Source of the DNA: an uncultured Prevotella sp.
GTDB lineage: Bacteria; Bacteroidota; Bacteroidia; Bacteroidales; Bacteroidaceae
Length of the DNA stretch: 15,261 nucleotides
Assembly: GCA_900553155.1 (NCBI GenBank)
Contig: USCM01000014.1
Span: 1-15,261 of the forward strand
Reading direction: 5' to 3'
The notes under the pieces: generated by a model
The model's database searches: none
Seen by the model: only the letters and a program-made list of their open reading frames with translations
Told to the model about the DNA's origin: nothing
Program-made: the position numbers and the translations under genes
In this document: positions 1 through 7,780 of the stretch, piece by piece
Layout: each line of letters starts with the position of its first letter
Numbering within the stretch: position 1 is the first letter of the stretch

Positions 1-2
1 TG

Positions 3-1001
3 AACACCAACCGCACGGACGTTATATGGGACGACTATCTGCTCAACCCCAAGGTGCTACATTCGGCTTGCCATGTGGTGCCAGCCATTATGGTGTGGCA
101 GATGCTGCCACCGCTGTTGGACGCTCATCCCGTAACCCAAAAGCTTGTAACCAAAGCCACGGCAATATACATAACCATTGCTGTTATACGATTAGTGATA
201 ACCTTTATTGGGTCGTTCAAACTATTCGACTCGGACCAGAACCACCGCACAGCAGCCCAACAATACTTCCACTCCTTCTGCGGAGTGCTCAAGATAGTGG
301 TGCTTTTCCTCGGCGTTATCGTCATTGTGGCTATCGTTATCGACCGCAGTCCGCTGACGCTTCTTGCCGGATTGGGTGCCACATCGGCTGTACTGATGTT
401 GGTGTTCAAGGATTCGATAACGGGTCTGGTTGCCGGAATACGCCTTACAAGCAACGATATGGTGCGCAAGGGCGACTGGATAACGGTAGACAAGCTGGGT
501 GCTAATGGTGTGGTTGAGGACATGACGCTGTCCACTGTAAAGGTGCGCAACTTCGACAACACTATCGTTACGGTGCCGCCACAGAAGCTTATAGAAGACT
601 CGTTTCAGAACTGGCAAGGAATGCAGCAAAGCGACGGACGCCGTGTAACGCGCATGATATACATCGACTTCCATACCATAGGCATTGCCGACGACAATCT
701 TAAGCAACGACTCGTGGAGCGAAAGCTTATGAAGAAGGAGCAACTGAAGAGCAATGTTGTAAACCTTACGCTCTTCCGCAACTACATCGAGCAATGGATA
801 GAGCATAACAAGGAGGTCAATACCAACCTTACATTCATGGTCCGCCAGCTGCAACCCACCAACACCGGTCTGCCAATAGAGGTTTACTTCTTCCTAAAGA
901 ACAAGGAGTGGAAGACGTACGAGCATAACCTTGCCGAGATAATGGAGAGCATATATGCCTTTGCTCCAGAGTTCGGGCTGAAGATATATCAACGCGAATA
1001 G
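3..1001 (+). CDS. MscS-family mechanosensitive ion channel (YbdG-like), 5' end missing
   Basis: This is an inner-membrane channel of the MscS family, expected to open under membrane tension and release solutes during hypo-osmotic shock. The frame is open from the left edge, so the gene starts outside the window. A GTG at 54 is only an internal codon, because the WDDYLL motif just upstream is typical of YbdG-type channels. About 332 residues are visible. Hydrophobic helices lie near 150-210 and 285-345. The glycine/alanine-rich pore-lining helix (LLAGLGATSAVLMLVFKDS) begins at 360. The beta domain follows, with KGDWITVDKLGANGVVEDM and a VTVPPQKL turn, and then a long C-terminal cytoplasmic domain. 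The family is clear; the placement in the larger YbdG-like subgroup rests on the motif and C-terminal length. It is convergent with the lipoprotein gene downstream. Confidence 0.9.
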   Translation, partial: NTNRTDVIWDDYLLNPKVLHSACHVVPAIMVWQMLPPLLDAHPVTQKLVTKATAIYITIAVIRLVITFIGSFKLFDSDQNHRTAAQQYFHSFCGVLKIVVLFLGVIVIVAIVIDRSPLTLLAGLGATSAVLMLVFKDSITGLVAGIRLTSNDMVRKGDWITVDKLGANGVVEDMTLSTVKVRNFDNTIVTVPPQKLIEDSFQNWQGMQQSDGRRVTRMIYIDFHTIGIADDNLKQRLVERKLMKKEQLKSNVVNLTLFRNYIEQWIEHNKEVNTNLTFMVRQLQPTNTGLPIEVYFFLKNKEWKTYEHNLAEIMESIYAFAPEFGLKIYQRE

Positions 1002-1019
1002 CACATAAAACAACAATAT

Positions 1020-1057
1020 TAAAAGGGCGCGTTGTCAATAGACAGCGCGCCCTTTTA
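1020..1057. terminator. Bidirectional intrinsic terminator between convergent genes
   Basis: A 17-bp stem with one G-T wobble pairs 1020-1036 with 1041-1057 around an AATA tetraloop. The core is GC-rich (GGGCGCG/CGCGCCC) and each arm ends in an A/T run, giving a T tract on either strand. It lies between the stop of the channel gene (1001) and the stop of the minus-strand lipoprotein gene (1077), so it can end both transcripts. Confidence 0.9.
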
Positions 1058-1076
1058 TCTTTATTGAGCCTGTTGC

Positions 1077-2204
1077 TTACTTAGCGTAGGTAATGGCAAT
1101 CTTGGTAAACTGGAACTGTACGTTACCCTTACCAGAAGCCTCATCAAATACATTCTTGTAGTCGATGTTGTTGCCGTTGAAGCTCAGAGTAGCTGTAGCA
1201 TTGCCTACAGTAGCCTTCGAGTCGCAAGTGAACACTATCTTGGCAATCTTGCTCTTGCCAGCGATGTGCATAGTGTTGTTCTTGTACATACGTATCGACT
1301 TCTGGCTTGCATAGTATGCAGTCTTTTTTGTGCCCTCGTCGGCACCGAATGTCAGCTTAGTGCCGTCCGACAAAGCCAATTCGGCAACCTCCTTACCATT
1401 CTCAAGACCAAGCTTCTCTACAACGTATGTAGCTGTCTCGCCCTCTGCCACACCGTCATTAACGAATGTAACCAAGCCGTTTGTTGTATCAAGGTTCAAG
1501 CCAGCTTTAAGCTCTGGAGTTGCAGGAGTGTCGGGGGTAGAAGGGATGTTCATTGCTGTTCCGTCACCCTTGATAGTGAAGTTGTCTATCTCCCAACCGC
1601 CAGAGTTGTTGTCTGTACTTGTATACTTAAATGCGATGTATACTGCCTTACCGCAATAAGCAGTGAGGTCGATATCTCCCGACTCTACAAAAGTCCAGTT
1701 TACACCCTCTGGATACTTAGGTATAACGAGCTGCTTCCACTCTGCTGTTCTGACATCACCAGTATAGTTGGTAGAAATCCAAGCTGTCATCATATCCTTC
1801 ATGCCGCTTACGTCGGCAAGCTTATTGATAGCATGCTTGAACGAAAGAGTTGCCTTCTTGCTGTCGCCAAGCAAGATAGCAGGCGATACTGCCCACGACT
1901 CTGAAGCATGACTTGCATTGCTGTAGAAAGCAGAAGCATTGAGATAACCATTGTTGTTGTAAGAAGCAACCTTCCATACTCTTGTCAAACCACCCGTAAG
2001 AGTAACGTCCTTGAATGTGAATGCAGTTGTTTCGTTATCGAAATTCTCTGAGTATATTTCCTTCAGTCCGTTCTCGTCGCCGCCTGTGCCGCCACCTGCG
2101 CCACCACCTGTCGGAATGTTGTAAGGAGTAGGAACATCCTCGCAGCTTGTAAATGATAATGTTGTCGCAAGGGCGACAAGCATTGTATAAAGTATCTTTT
2201 TCAT
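1077..2204 (-). CDS. Lipoprotein with choice-of-anchor-J-type jelly-roll domain
   Basis: This is a 375-residue lipoprotein. The signal sequence is residues 1-20, with a lipobox ending FTSC and cysteine 21 as the lipidated residue. A Gly-rich flexible linker (about 33-46) precedes a jelly-roll domain at about 48-213. Its features are the YSENFDNE opening, the ESWAVSP segment, a GVNWTFVESGDIDL strand and the closing GGWEIDNFTIKG, all typical of Bacteroidetes choice-of-anchor J modules. A Pro/Thr linker (about 214-231) leads to a second beta-rich module (232-375) that I do not recognise. It is the last gene of a minus-strand operon, 56 bp after the frameshifted DUF5689 gene and behind a TonB-dependent receptor. 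The likely role is a cell-surface binding partner of that receptor; the ligand is unknown. Confidence 0.8.
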   Translation of the reverse strand: MKKILYTMLVALATTLSFTSCEDVPTPYNIPTGGGAGGGTGGDENGLKEIYSENFDNETTAFTFKDVTLTGGLTRVWKVASYNNNGYLNASAFYSNASHASESWAVSPAILLGDSKKATLSFKHAINKLADVSGMKDMMTAWISTNYTGDVRTAEWKQLVIPKYPEGVNWTFVESGDIDLTAYCGKAVYIAFKYTSTDNNSGGWEIDNFTIKGDGTAMNIPSTPDTPATPELKAGLNLDTTNGLVTFVNDGVAEGETATYVVEKLGLENGKEVAELALSDGTKLTFGADEGTKKTAYYASQKSIRMYKNNTMHIAGKSKIAKIVFTCDSKATVGNATATLSFNGNNIDYKNVFDEASGKGNVQFQFTKIAITYAK

Positions 2205-2260
2205 AATTGTTATGTTTTTGTTCGATTATATTTAATGTGTATTTACTTGGTCTCCACAGC

Positions 2261-3218
2261 CTACTTAAGTTTGAAGTCGGAATAACGGCGCAGCGCAAGC
2301 TGTACAGTATGGTTGTACTTATCGCTTGACTTGTAGCAAGAGAGAACGCCCGTTACATCGAGTTTGCCCTGTGGAACAAGCTCGGCAGCAAAGTCGGCAT
2401 AGCAGCTGGTACGTATACCTATCTGCTTGTTGGTCTTGTCGTAACCCTTGAAGTAGCGTGTCACGCCATAGCCAAGGTCCTTGCCTTCTGCTTCGGGAGC
2501 AAGAGTTGTGGTTCCGTCGCCCTTTACAAACTCCACGTCCTTAAGCGTAACAAGACAGCCTGCATACTTGTAAGCCACGTCTGCCTGAATGAGGTCGGCA
2601 ATGTTAAGCTCGCCCTTTGAAGCGGTTTGTGCTGAACACCTGCACCTTAATCTTCGAGGCATCCGGCTTGCCTATAATCTTAAAGCGGTTCTGCCAGTCG
2701 GCACGGCTTATACGGCTCGGATAGTTCTGGTCCTTAGACGAGTCGTGGTAAGCAACGCCAAGCTGCGGCTGCGAGCGATAGGTGCCATAGTAGAGTCCGC
2801 CCACGTTGATGAGCACCTCCTGACCAATCTGCAACTGACCCGACAGTCCGCCCTGTGCTACAGAGATGATGATGCCGCTTGGTACTTTCTCACCAGGCTT
2901 ACCATTAGGATCGTCGCTCTCGTCCTGTATAGCTATTTGGCTGTAGATATTACCCTCTATGTCGTTGCCTGTAACGATACCCTTGATCTGTGTGCCGTCG
3001 GCAATACGAACTGTATCATTGATAGCATCCTTCTGCATTTTACCATATGTCTCTTTCAATTTGGCTATAGACACCACATTGGTCTCCTGTATAGAGTTGT
3101 TGCCGTATGGTGAAGTCTCGCTGTTTGGTTCCTTCCAGTCGTCGTCCATGCACGATGCAGTGGCAAAGACAGCAACAAGAGCGAGAAGTGCCAACTTAAG
3201 ATATTTCATTGTTTTCAT
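2261..3218 (-). pseudogene. DUF5689 (OB-fold-like) lipoprotein gene, frameshifted
   Basis: The 5' part (2604-3218) encodes a lipoprotein signal with a TASC lipobox (cysteine 23), then an acidic MDDDW stretch of the kind that directs Bacteroidetes lipoproteins to the cell surface. A beta-rich region follows at about residues 66-157 (DGTQIKGIVTGND, YSQIAIQDESD, GQEVLINVGGLYYG) that matches DUF5689 and looks like an OB fold. This frame ends at 2604 after KVQVFSTNRFKGRA. The rest of the domain continues in the next frame from about 2630 to 2261 (SKGELNIADLIQADVAYKYAG to YSDFKLK). One extra base, most simply in the AAAGGG run at 2613-2618, explains the break. The restored protein would be about 318 residues. 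It sits 17 bp after the TonB receptor gene and 56 bp before the jelly-roll lipoprotein gene. It could be a true mutation, a reversible slip or a sequencing error. Confidence 0.8.
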
Positions 3219-3235
3219 CTTAATGCTTGTGTTTG

Positions 3236-5833
3236 TTAGAATTTATATGTAATGTTCAGCATACCGTTGGTGCCCCAGACATAGAACTTAAACGGATTCT
3301 TCTCGAACGAATAGCCACGCAAGTTGTACTTGCCTGTAGCCACACCCGAGTAGCCGCTTCGGCTCTGCTCGTAACCGCCAGTAACGATGCTGCGGTTGTT
3401 GAGGATGTTGGTCACCATAAGGTTGATTGAGAGTGAGCCCTTCTTAAGGTAGATGTTGCGGCCGATAGAGCCGTCGAGCATAAAGCCGCCCTTGCCCTTA
3501 GCCTGGTCGAGAGCGCCCGGGATAACCTGACCTGTAGCATCGTTGATGATTGGGTAGCCCAACTTTGTCATTGCGATGTTGCGGTTCTTGATGTTCTGCT
3601 CGAAACGATAGTTAGGCGAGTAGCTCAAGTAGATGCGGTCGTAATAGTTGCCATTGAGGTTGATGAACCAACCATTCTGGTGATAGTTCAATCCAAGGCT
3701 CAGTGCTGTAAGCGGTGTGCCGCTGTCGCGCATGCCCTTGTTGTAGATGCGGTCGTAGTTGTCGCCCGTCTGGTAGGTACCGTGCAGAGTGGCGCTGGTC
3801 GACTCCATATACGAGAGGGTGGCATCGTTTGTAATCTTAGCCTCGCTTATAGTACCGATGAGATTAACGTCGAAGAAGCTTGCCACCTTGAACTTGGCGC
3901 CAAGCTCGACACCATAATACTCCTTCTTCATATCTGTAAGCGATACGTAGATGAACGAGTTGACGTCGTCGTTGAAGAAGTTCTGCCAGTCGGACACGTT
4001 GGTCATCTGTGCATAGTAGCCGTTGAGGTTGAGGTGCAACCACGAGTTCTCGTACATATATCCAACCTCGCCGTTGAACACGCGCTCGTTCTTCAAGCCG
4101 TAAACAAAGTCGTTGTTCACCTCAGGAGCCATGAAGGCGTTGCGTGCCTCAGGTGCACGATACTCGTAGCTGGCACCCAACGAAACAACGTGGCCACCGC
4201 CGAGGGTGATGTTAGAGCCAAGCTTCAAGCCTCCGTCGAGGAATTCGGCGTGATGGCTCTTGCCGTATGAGTTGTTGGCAGCAAGACCATTGCGCATTCT
4301 ACCCTCACGCTGCATGGATGTATAGCCTATCTTTCCAGCCACGGTGTAGTTGAAACGGCCAATGTTCTGCGAGTAGGAAGTCCACAGACGAGCCTTGTTT
4401 ACGAAGATGTTGTAGTCGTAGCCAAAGCGGTCGCCCTCCTTAACCACAGCCTTAGGGTTGTTAAGGTCGTAGTCGGCCTCAGGCGAGTTTGCAGTATACT
4501 TGTCCGAGATAATGTACGTATTGATATTGTGGAACGAGTTGGCACCGAGCAAATCCTCCATTGTTTGGTAGTGCATGCCCTTGTTTGTGCCAGCCATCAA
4601 GCCAAAGTTAAGCTTCTTGTCCTTGTCGATTTGATGGTTGAATACAGACGAGAGGGTCAATGTAAGGTTGTCGTTGTGCTTGGCCTGTACATAGTACATA
4701 GCGTCGCCACCCTCCGCGTTTACGTTGCGGTTGGCATAATAAAGGCGGTCCCAGTTGATTTGGCGGTTTGCCTTAGACGCGCGCCAGTAGTTGAACGAAG
4801 TTGTCCAATCGTCGAAAGCCTGCTGTGTGCGGTAGTTCGTATTGGTGTCGTACCATACGTCGAAGTAGCTCGAAGGCAGATTCTTCCAATAGTTAGGCTG
4901 CGGGTTGTCCGAGTTGTTGTAGTTTAGCTTGGTGCTCTTGTACATAGAGTACTTGCCAAACAAAGATGTTGTGAGCTTGGTGTTGTCGTCGATGGTCCAG
5001 TCCCAAGTAAAGATGGCGCTCGGAGCAAAATCGTTTACAACACGCGAGTTGCGCTTCTTGCCGTTCTGGTAGCCCCAGTAAGGGTTGTAGTAGCGGTTGT
5101 TGGCAAGCCAGTAAACCTCGTCGGTACCCGCACCCTGTGTAGAGCGCTCTGTAGGGTTGCCCCATGTAGAGAACGAGAGGCTGTGGTTGCCAAACACCTT
5201 CTGCACGCCGAGGAAGTAAGACAGCGAGTTGTAGAAGGTACCCTCCACATAGCCATTGCTTGCCCAGCGGTAGCCAACGCTACCCGAGAAAGCCCATCCC
5301 TTCTCCGACAGACCTGTGTTGTAGGTGTACATTCCACGCAAGGTATAGTTGCGGTTGGCGCCGCTCAATGTAAGGCGCTGGCCTACCGGCATGGCTGCGG
5401 GGCGGAAGTTGTAATTGTTTGAGCCAGCCATTCCGGCTACGGCAAACGAGTTGCCCTCGAAAGGAAGCGCAAAGTCGATGTTGCGGGTCATGTTGTTTAT
5501 GCCGCCCACCTGCGAGTAGCGGAACTGTCCGCTCTCCATATCGTTGAGCGAAAGACCGTTGACGTAAACCTCGTTGTACTTCTGGTCGAAAGCGCGGTAA
5601 CGGAAACGAGCCGGCGAGAACAAATAGCCCACCTGGCTGGCATAGATGTTGGTGTTGGAGTTGACGATAGTGACGTTCTGCGTCATATCGTCATCCTCAC
5701 CAAGCTGAGCCTCAGTAAAAGTGAAGGCTGCCTCGTTAGAGCTCTCGCTATGATAGCCGATAGAATCGGTCTGAGCATAGGCGGCTGGAACGCAGCACAT
5801 AGCCAACACTGCTAAATTAAGCTTTTTTTGCAT
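3236..5833 (-). CDS. TonB-dependent outer-membrane receptor
   Basis: This is an 865-residue outer-membrane beta-barrel receptor expected to import a ligand using TonB energy. I chose the ATG at 5833 because it begins a classic signal peptide (MQKKLNLAVLAMCCVPAAYA, cleavage before Q21). The frame stays open 22 codons further, to 5899, but that extension is not signal-like and overlaps the likely promoter. The plug spans about residues 35-150, with FRYRAFDQKYNEVYVNG and NDMESGQF. The remainder is alternating amphipathic strands rich in Tyr, Trp and Asn (for example NPYWGYQNGKKRNSRVVNDF), and the protein ends in phenylalanine. It has no N-terminal CarboxypepD_reg domain and I see no clear TonB box. 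It heads an operon with two lipoprotein genes and faces a secreted nuclease gene on the other strand. The substrate is unproven. Confidence 0.88.
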   Translation of the reverse strand: MQKKLNLAVLAMCCVPAAYAQTDSIGYHSESSNEAAFTFTEAQLGEDDDMTQNVTIVNSNTNIYASQVGYLFSPARFRYRAFDQKYNEVYVNGLSLNDMESGQFRYSQVGGINNMTRNIDFALPFEGNSFAVAGMAGSNNYNFRPAAMPVGQRLTLSGANRNYTLRGMYTYNTGLSEKGWAFSGSVGYRWASNGYVEGTFYNSLSYFLGVQKVFGNHSLSFSTWGNPTERSTQGAGTDEVYWLANNRYYNPYWGYQNGKKRNSRVVNDFAPSAIFTWDWTIDDNTKLTTSLFGKYSMYKSTKLNYNNSDNPQPNYWKNLPSSYFDVWYDTNTNYRTQQAFDDWTTSFNYWRASKANRQINWDRLYYANRNVNAEGGDAMYYVQAKHNDNLTLTLSSVFNHQIDKDKKLNFGLMAGTNKGMHYQTMEDLLGANSFHNINTYIISDKYTANSPEADYDLNNPKAVVKEGDRFGYDYNIFVNKARLWTSYSQNIGRFNYTVAGKIGYTSMQREGRMRNGLAANNSYGKSHHAEFLDGGLKLGSNITLGGGHVVSLGASYEYRAPEARNAFMAPEVNNDFVYGLKNERVFNGEVGYMYENSWLHLNLNGYYAQMTNVSDWQNFFNDDVNSFIYVSLTDMKKEYYGVELGAKFKVASFFDVNLIGTISEAKITNDATLSYMESTSATLHGTYQTGDNYDRIYNKGMRDSGTPLTALSLGLNYHQNGWFINLNGNYYDRIYLSYSPNYRFEQNIKNRNIAMTKLGYPIINDATGQVIPGALDQAKGKGGFMLDGSIGRNIYLKKGSLSINLMVTNILNNRSIVTGGYEQSRSGYSGVATGKYNLRGYSFEKNPFKFYVWGTNGMLNITYKF

Positions 5834-5876
5834 GTATTTGATAATTAGATTTGTTAATTCACATTTAGCGAGAATG

Positions 5877-5908
5877 CAAAGTAAAGCATTAATTTTCAAT
5901 AAAAAAAG
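5877..5908 (-). promoter_or_regulatory. Possible promoter of the TonB receptor operon
   Basis: On the minus strand, TTACTTTG (5884-5877) differs at one position from the Bacteroidales -7 box TAnnTTTG. About 20 bases upstream is a TTTT close to the -33 TTTG. Transcription would start about 35-40 bases before the ATG at 5833, which supports that start over the one at 5899. The region is very AT-rich, with A and T tracts at 5901-5914, so chance matches are likely. Confidence 0.35.
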
Positions 5909-6008
5909 TTTTTTCGTGTTTTATTCTCATTAATATTGTGTTTCAATGCCTAAGCACCTACAAATTGGTCGGTTTGAGAATACATAGCCAATAATTCTTT
6001 GTTACAAA

Positions 6009-6040
6009 TTGGGATATTTCAGATTTAATGCCGATATTTG
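6009..6040 (+). promoter_or_regulatory. Possible promoter of the secreted nuclease gene
   Basis: GATATTTG at 6033-6040 differs at one base from TAnnTTTG, and TTGG at 6009-6012 lies 20 bases upstream where TTTG is expected. The implied 5' leader is about 25-30 bases. Together with the minus-strand candidate it occupies the 240-bp divergent intergenic region, which otherwise holds no gene or RNA that I can recognise. Confidence 0.4.
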
Positions 6041-6073
6041 CAAAAAAATTAAACAAATTACAACAATAAGACA

Positions 6074-7123
6074 ATGAAAAAGAAACTCTTAATCCTTGCC
6101 CTGATGCTGCTTGCCATCGTAACCGGCACACAGGCACAGAAAAAGTACAACCTCTATGCTGTAGGTTTCTACAACCAAGAAAACCTCTTCGACACTTGCC
6201 ACGACGAGGGCAAGCGCGACTACGACTTCCTGCCGGGCGGCTCCTACAAGTGGAACGGCTTGAAGTATAGCCACAAACTGCACAATATGGCACAGGCTCT
6301 TGCCGACCTTGGCACCGACAAGCTGCCCGGCATTGGCTGCGCCGTCATCGGCCTTTCAGAGGTTGAGAACTCTAAGGTGCTCGACGACCTTACAGCACAG
6401 CCCGCCCTCAAGGCTCGCGGATACAAATATGTACACATCGAGGGACCAGACCGCCGTGGCATCGACTGCGCCCTGCTGTACAACCCACGCTTCTTCAGCG
6501 TGCGCAACGTAAAGCTTGTACCTTACGTTCCGGAGCAGAAGAAGGACTCGGGATTCGTTACCCGCGGATTCCTTACCGTAAGCGGAACAATGGCTGGCGA
6601 ACACGTGGCTATCATCGTGTGCCACTGGCCAAGCCGATTCTCTACCTCCTACTATCGTGAGGTGGCTGCACGCCAGGTGCGCGTGATAAAGGACTCGCTC
6701 TTAGCTGCCGACAAGAACTGCAAGGTTATGGTTATGGGCGATATGAACGACGACCCTACCAACAAGTCGATGACCGAGGGTCTATCGTGCAAAGCCAACA
6801 TTAGCGAGGTGGGCACAAACGACATGTACAACCCGTGGTACAACATCCTCGCCAAGGAAGGACGCGGCACCCTCTTCTACAACGGCTCATGGAACCTGTT
6901 CGACCAGATTGTTATGTCGCCCAACATGCTCTGCCCCAAAGGTTCTAAGGATTATGCCACACTTAAGTTCTTCCAGAACCAGATACAAATCCGCCCATAC
7001 CTCTTGCAGCAGGAAGGCAAATACAAGGGTGCGCCCAAGCGCACAACAGCCGGCGGTGTATGGCTTGACGGCTATTCGGACCACTTGCCAGTAGTGGTGT
7101 ATCTCGTTAAGGAACAGAAATGA
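6074..7123 (+). CDS. Secreted endonuclease/exonuclease/phosphatase-family enzyme
   Basis: This is a 349-residue metal-dependent phosphodiesterase of the endonuclease/exonuclease/phosphatase fold. The signal peptide covers residues 1-21 (cleavage after TGTQA), so it acts in the periplasm or outside the cell. The catalytic motifs are complete: FYNQENLFD (Asn 37), GLSEVEN (Glu 96), RRGIDCALLYNP, CHWPSR (His 184), GDMNDDP (Asp 223, Asn 225), FDQIV (Asp 277) and the closing YSDHLP (Asp 336, His 337). Residues E, D/N and DH are the metal-binding and nucleophile-activating set in this family. Family members cut DNA, RNA, phosphoinositides or sphingomyelin; the short form with these motifs is most like bacterial extracellular nucleases, but the substrate is inferred. 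It diverges from the TonB receptor operon, and its stop overlaps the next start (ATGA). Confidence 0.9.
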   Translation: MKKKLLILALMLLAIVTGTQAQKKYNLYAVGFYNQENLFDTCHDEGKRDYDFLPGGSYKWNGLKYSHKLHNMAQALADLGTDKLPGIGCAVIGLSEVENSKVLDDLTAQPALKARGYKYVHIEGPDRRGIDCALLYNPRFFSVRNVKLVPYVPEQKKDSGFVTRGFLTVSGTMAGEHVAIIVCHWPSRFSTSYYREVAARQVRVIKDSLLAADKNCKVMVMGDMNDDPTNKSMTEGLSCKANISEVGTNDMYNPWYNILAKEGRGTLFYNGSWNLFDQIVMSPNMLCPKGSKDYATLKFFQNQIQIRPYLLQQEGKYKGAPKRTTAGGVWLDGYSDHLPVVVYLVKEQK

Positions 7124-7719
7124 TAGAACGCCATCCTTTTGAACCCTTCTTGCCCGACGGATGCCGCCTGCTAATGCTGGGCAGTTTTCCGCCGGGCGAA
7201 AAGCGTTGGTCGATGAAGTTCTACTACCCCAACTTCACCAACGATATGTGGCGCATCTTCGGCCTGTGCTTCTACAACGACAAGATGCACTTTGTGGATG
7301 TTGAGCACAAGACGTTCCGCCTCGACCTCATCGTCCCCTTCCTGCGCCAATACGGCATAGGCATGTACGACACAGCCACCGCCGTGCGCCGACTTAAGAA
7401 CACGGCATCCGACAAGGACCTCGAGGTGGTGGAGCCTACCGACCTTAAAGCCATGGTAGACAGCCTACCCTGCCTTACCAACATCGTAACAACCGGACAA
7501 AAAGCCACCGACGTGCTGTGCCAATGCTTCGGCATCGACACCCAGCCCAAAGTGGGCGAATACGTCGAGTTCTGCTTCAGCCAACGCCAGCTACGACTTT
7601 GGCGCATGCCAAGCAGTTCGCGCGCATATCCTATGAGGGTAGAGAAGAAGGCAGAGTTTTATAGTCGCCTCTTGGGTTTGTTGCATAAAGAAGTTTGTAA
7701 TATAAACGAAAATTATTAA
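7120..7719 (+). CDS. Uracil-DNA glycosylase superfamily protein
   Basis: This is a 199-residue cytosolic protein of the uracil-DNA glycosylase superfamily, expected to remove a deaminated or damaged base from DNA. Motif 1 is LMLGSFPPGEKRW (residues 18-30), followed by FYYPNFTNDMWRIFG (34-48), which forms the base pocket. VTTGQKA (123-129) is the central strand, and RMPSSSRAYPMR (162-173) is the motif 2 loop that inserts into DNA. The GSFPP form lacks the catalytic Asp of classical family 1 Ung (GQDPYH) and resembles family 6 or hypoxanthine-type enzymes, so the exact base is uncertain. Its ATG overlaps the TGA of the nuclease gene, implying translational coupling. The gene carries the promoter of the downstream toxin-antitoxin pair at its 3' end. 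Confidence 0.8.
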   Translation: MIERHPFEPFLPDGCRLLMLGSFPPGEKRWSMKFYYPNFTNDMWRIFGLCFYNDKMHFVDVEHKTFRLDLIVPFLRQYGIGMYDTATAVRRLKNTASDKDLEVVEPTDLKAMVDSLPCLTNIVTTGQKATDVLCQCFGIDTQPKVGEYVEFCFSQRQLRLWRMPSSSRAYPMRVEKKAEFYSRLLGLLHKEVCNINENY

Positions 7720-7724
7720 CTTTG
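7694..7724 (+). promoter_or_regulatory. Bacteroidales promoter of the higBA pair
   Basis: TTTG (7694-7697), 19 bases, then TAACTTTG (7717-7724) match the Bacteroidales consensus TTTG-N19-21-TAnnTTTG exactly. The promoter overlaps the last codons of the glycosylase gene and gives a leader of about 50 bases before the toxin ATG at 7781. Confidence 0.7.
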
Positions 7725-7780
7725 TAGAAATTATGTAACGTCGTAAAAACTAACGAATAGGTTGAACAAAAACAAGACGT

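Noticed and set aside
222..854. Minus-strand open frame within the channel gene
   Set aside because: It is antisense to the well-conserved MscS coding region and has no signal or domain.
2604..2640. Programmed ribosomal frameshifting in the DUF5689 gene
   Set aside because: No recognisable slippery heptamer, stimulatory hairpin or internal Shine-Dalgarno element was seen; a simple indel is more likely.
5834..5899. N-terminal extension of the TonB receptor to an ATG at 5899
   Set aside because: The extra 22 residues are not signal-like, would bury the true signal peptide, and cover the candidate promoter.
7738..7780. ACGTC/GACGT inverted repeat before higB as operator
   Set aside because: Five-base arms 33 bases apart are expected by chance.
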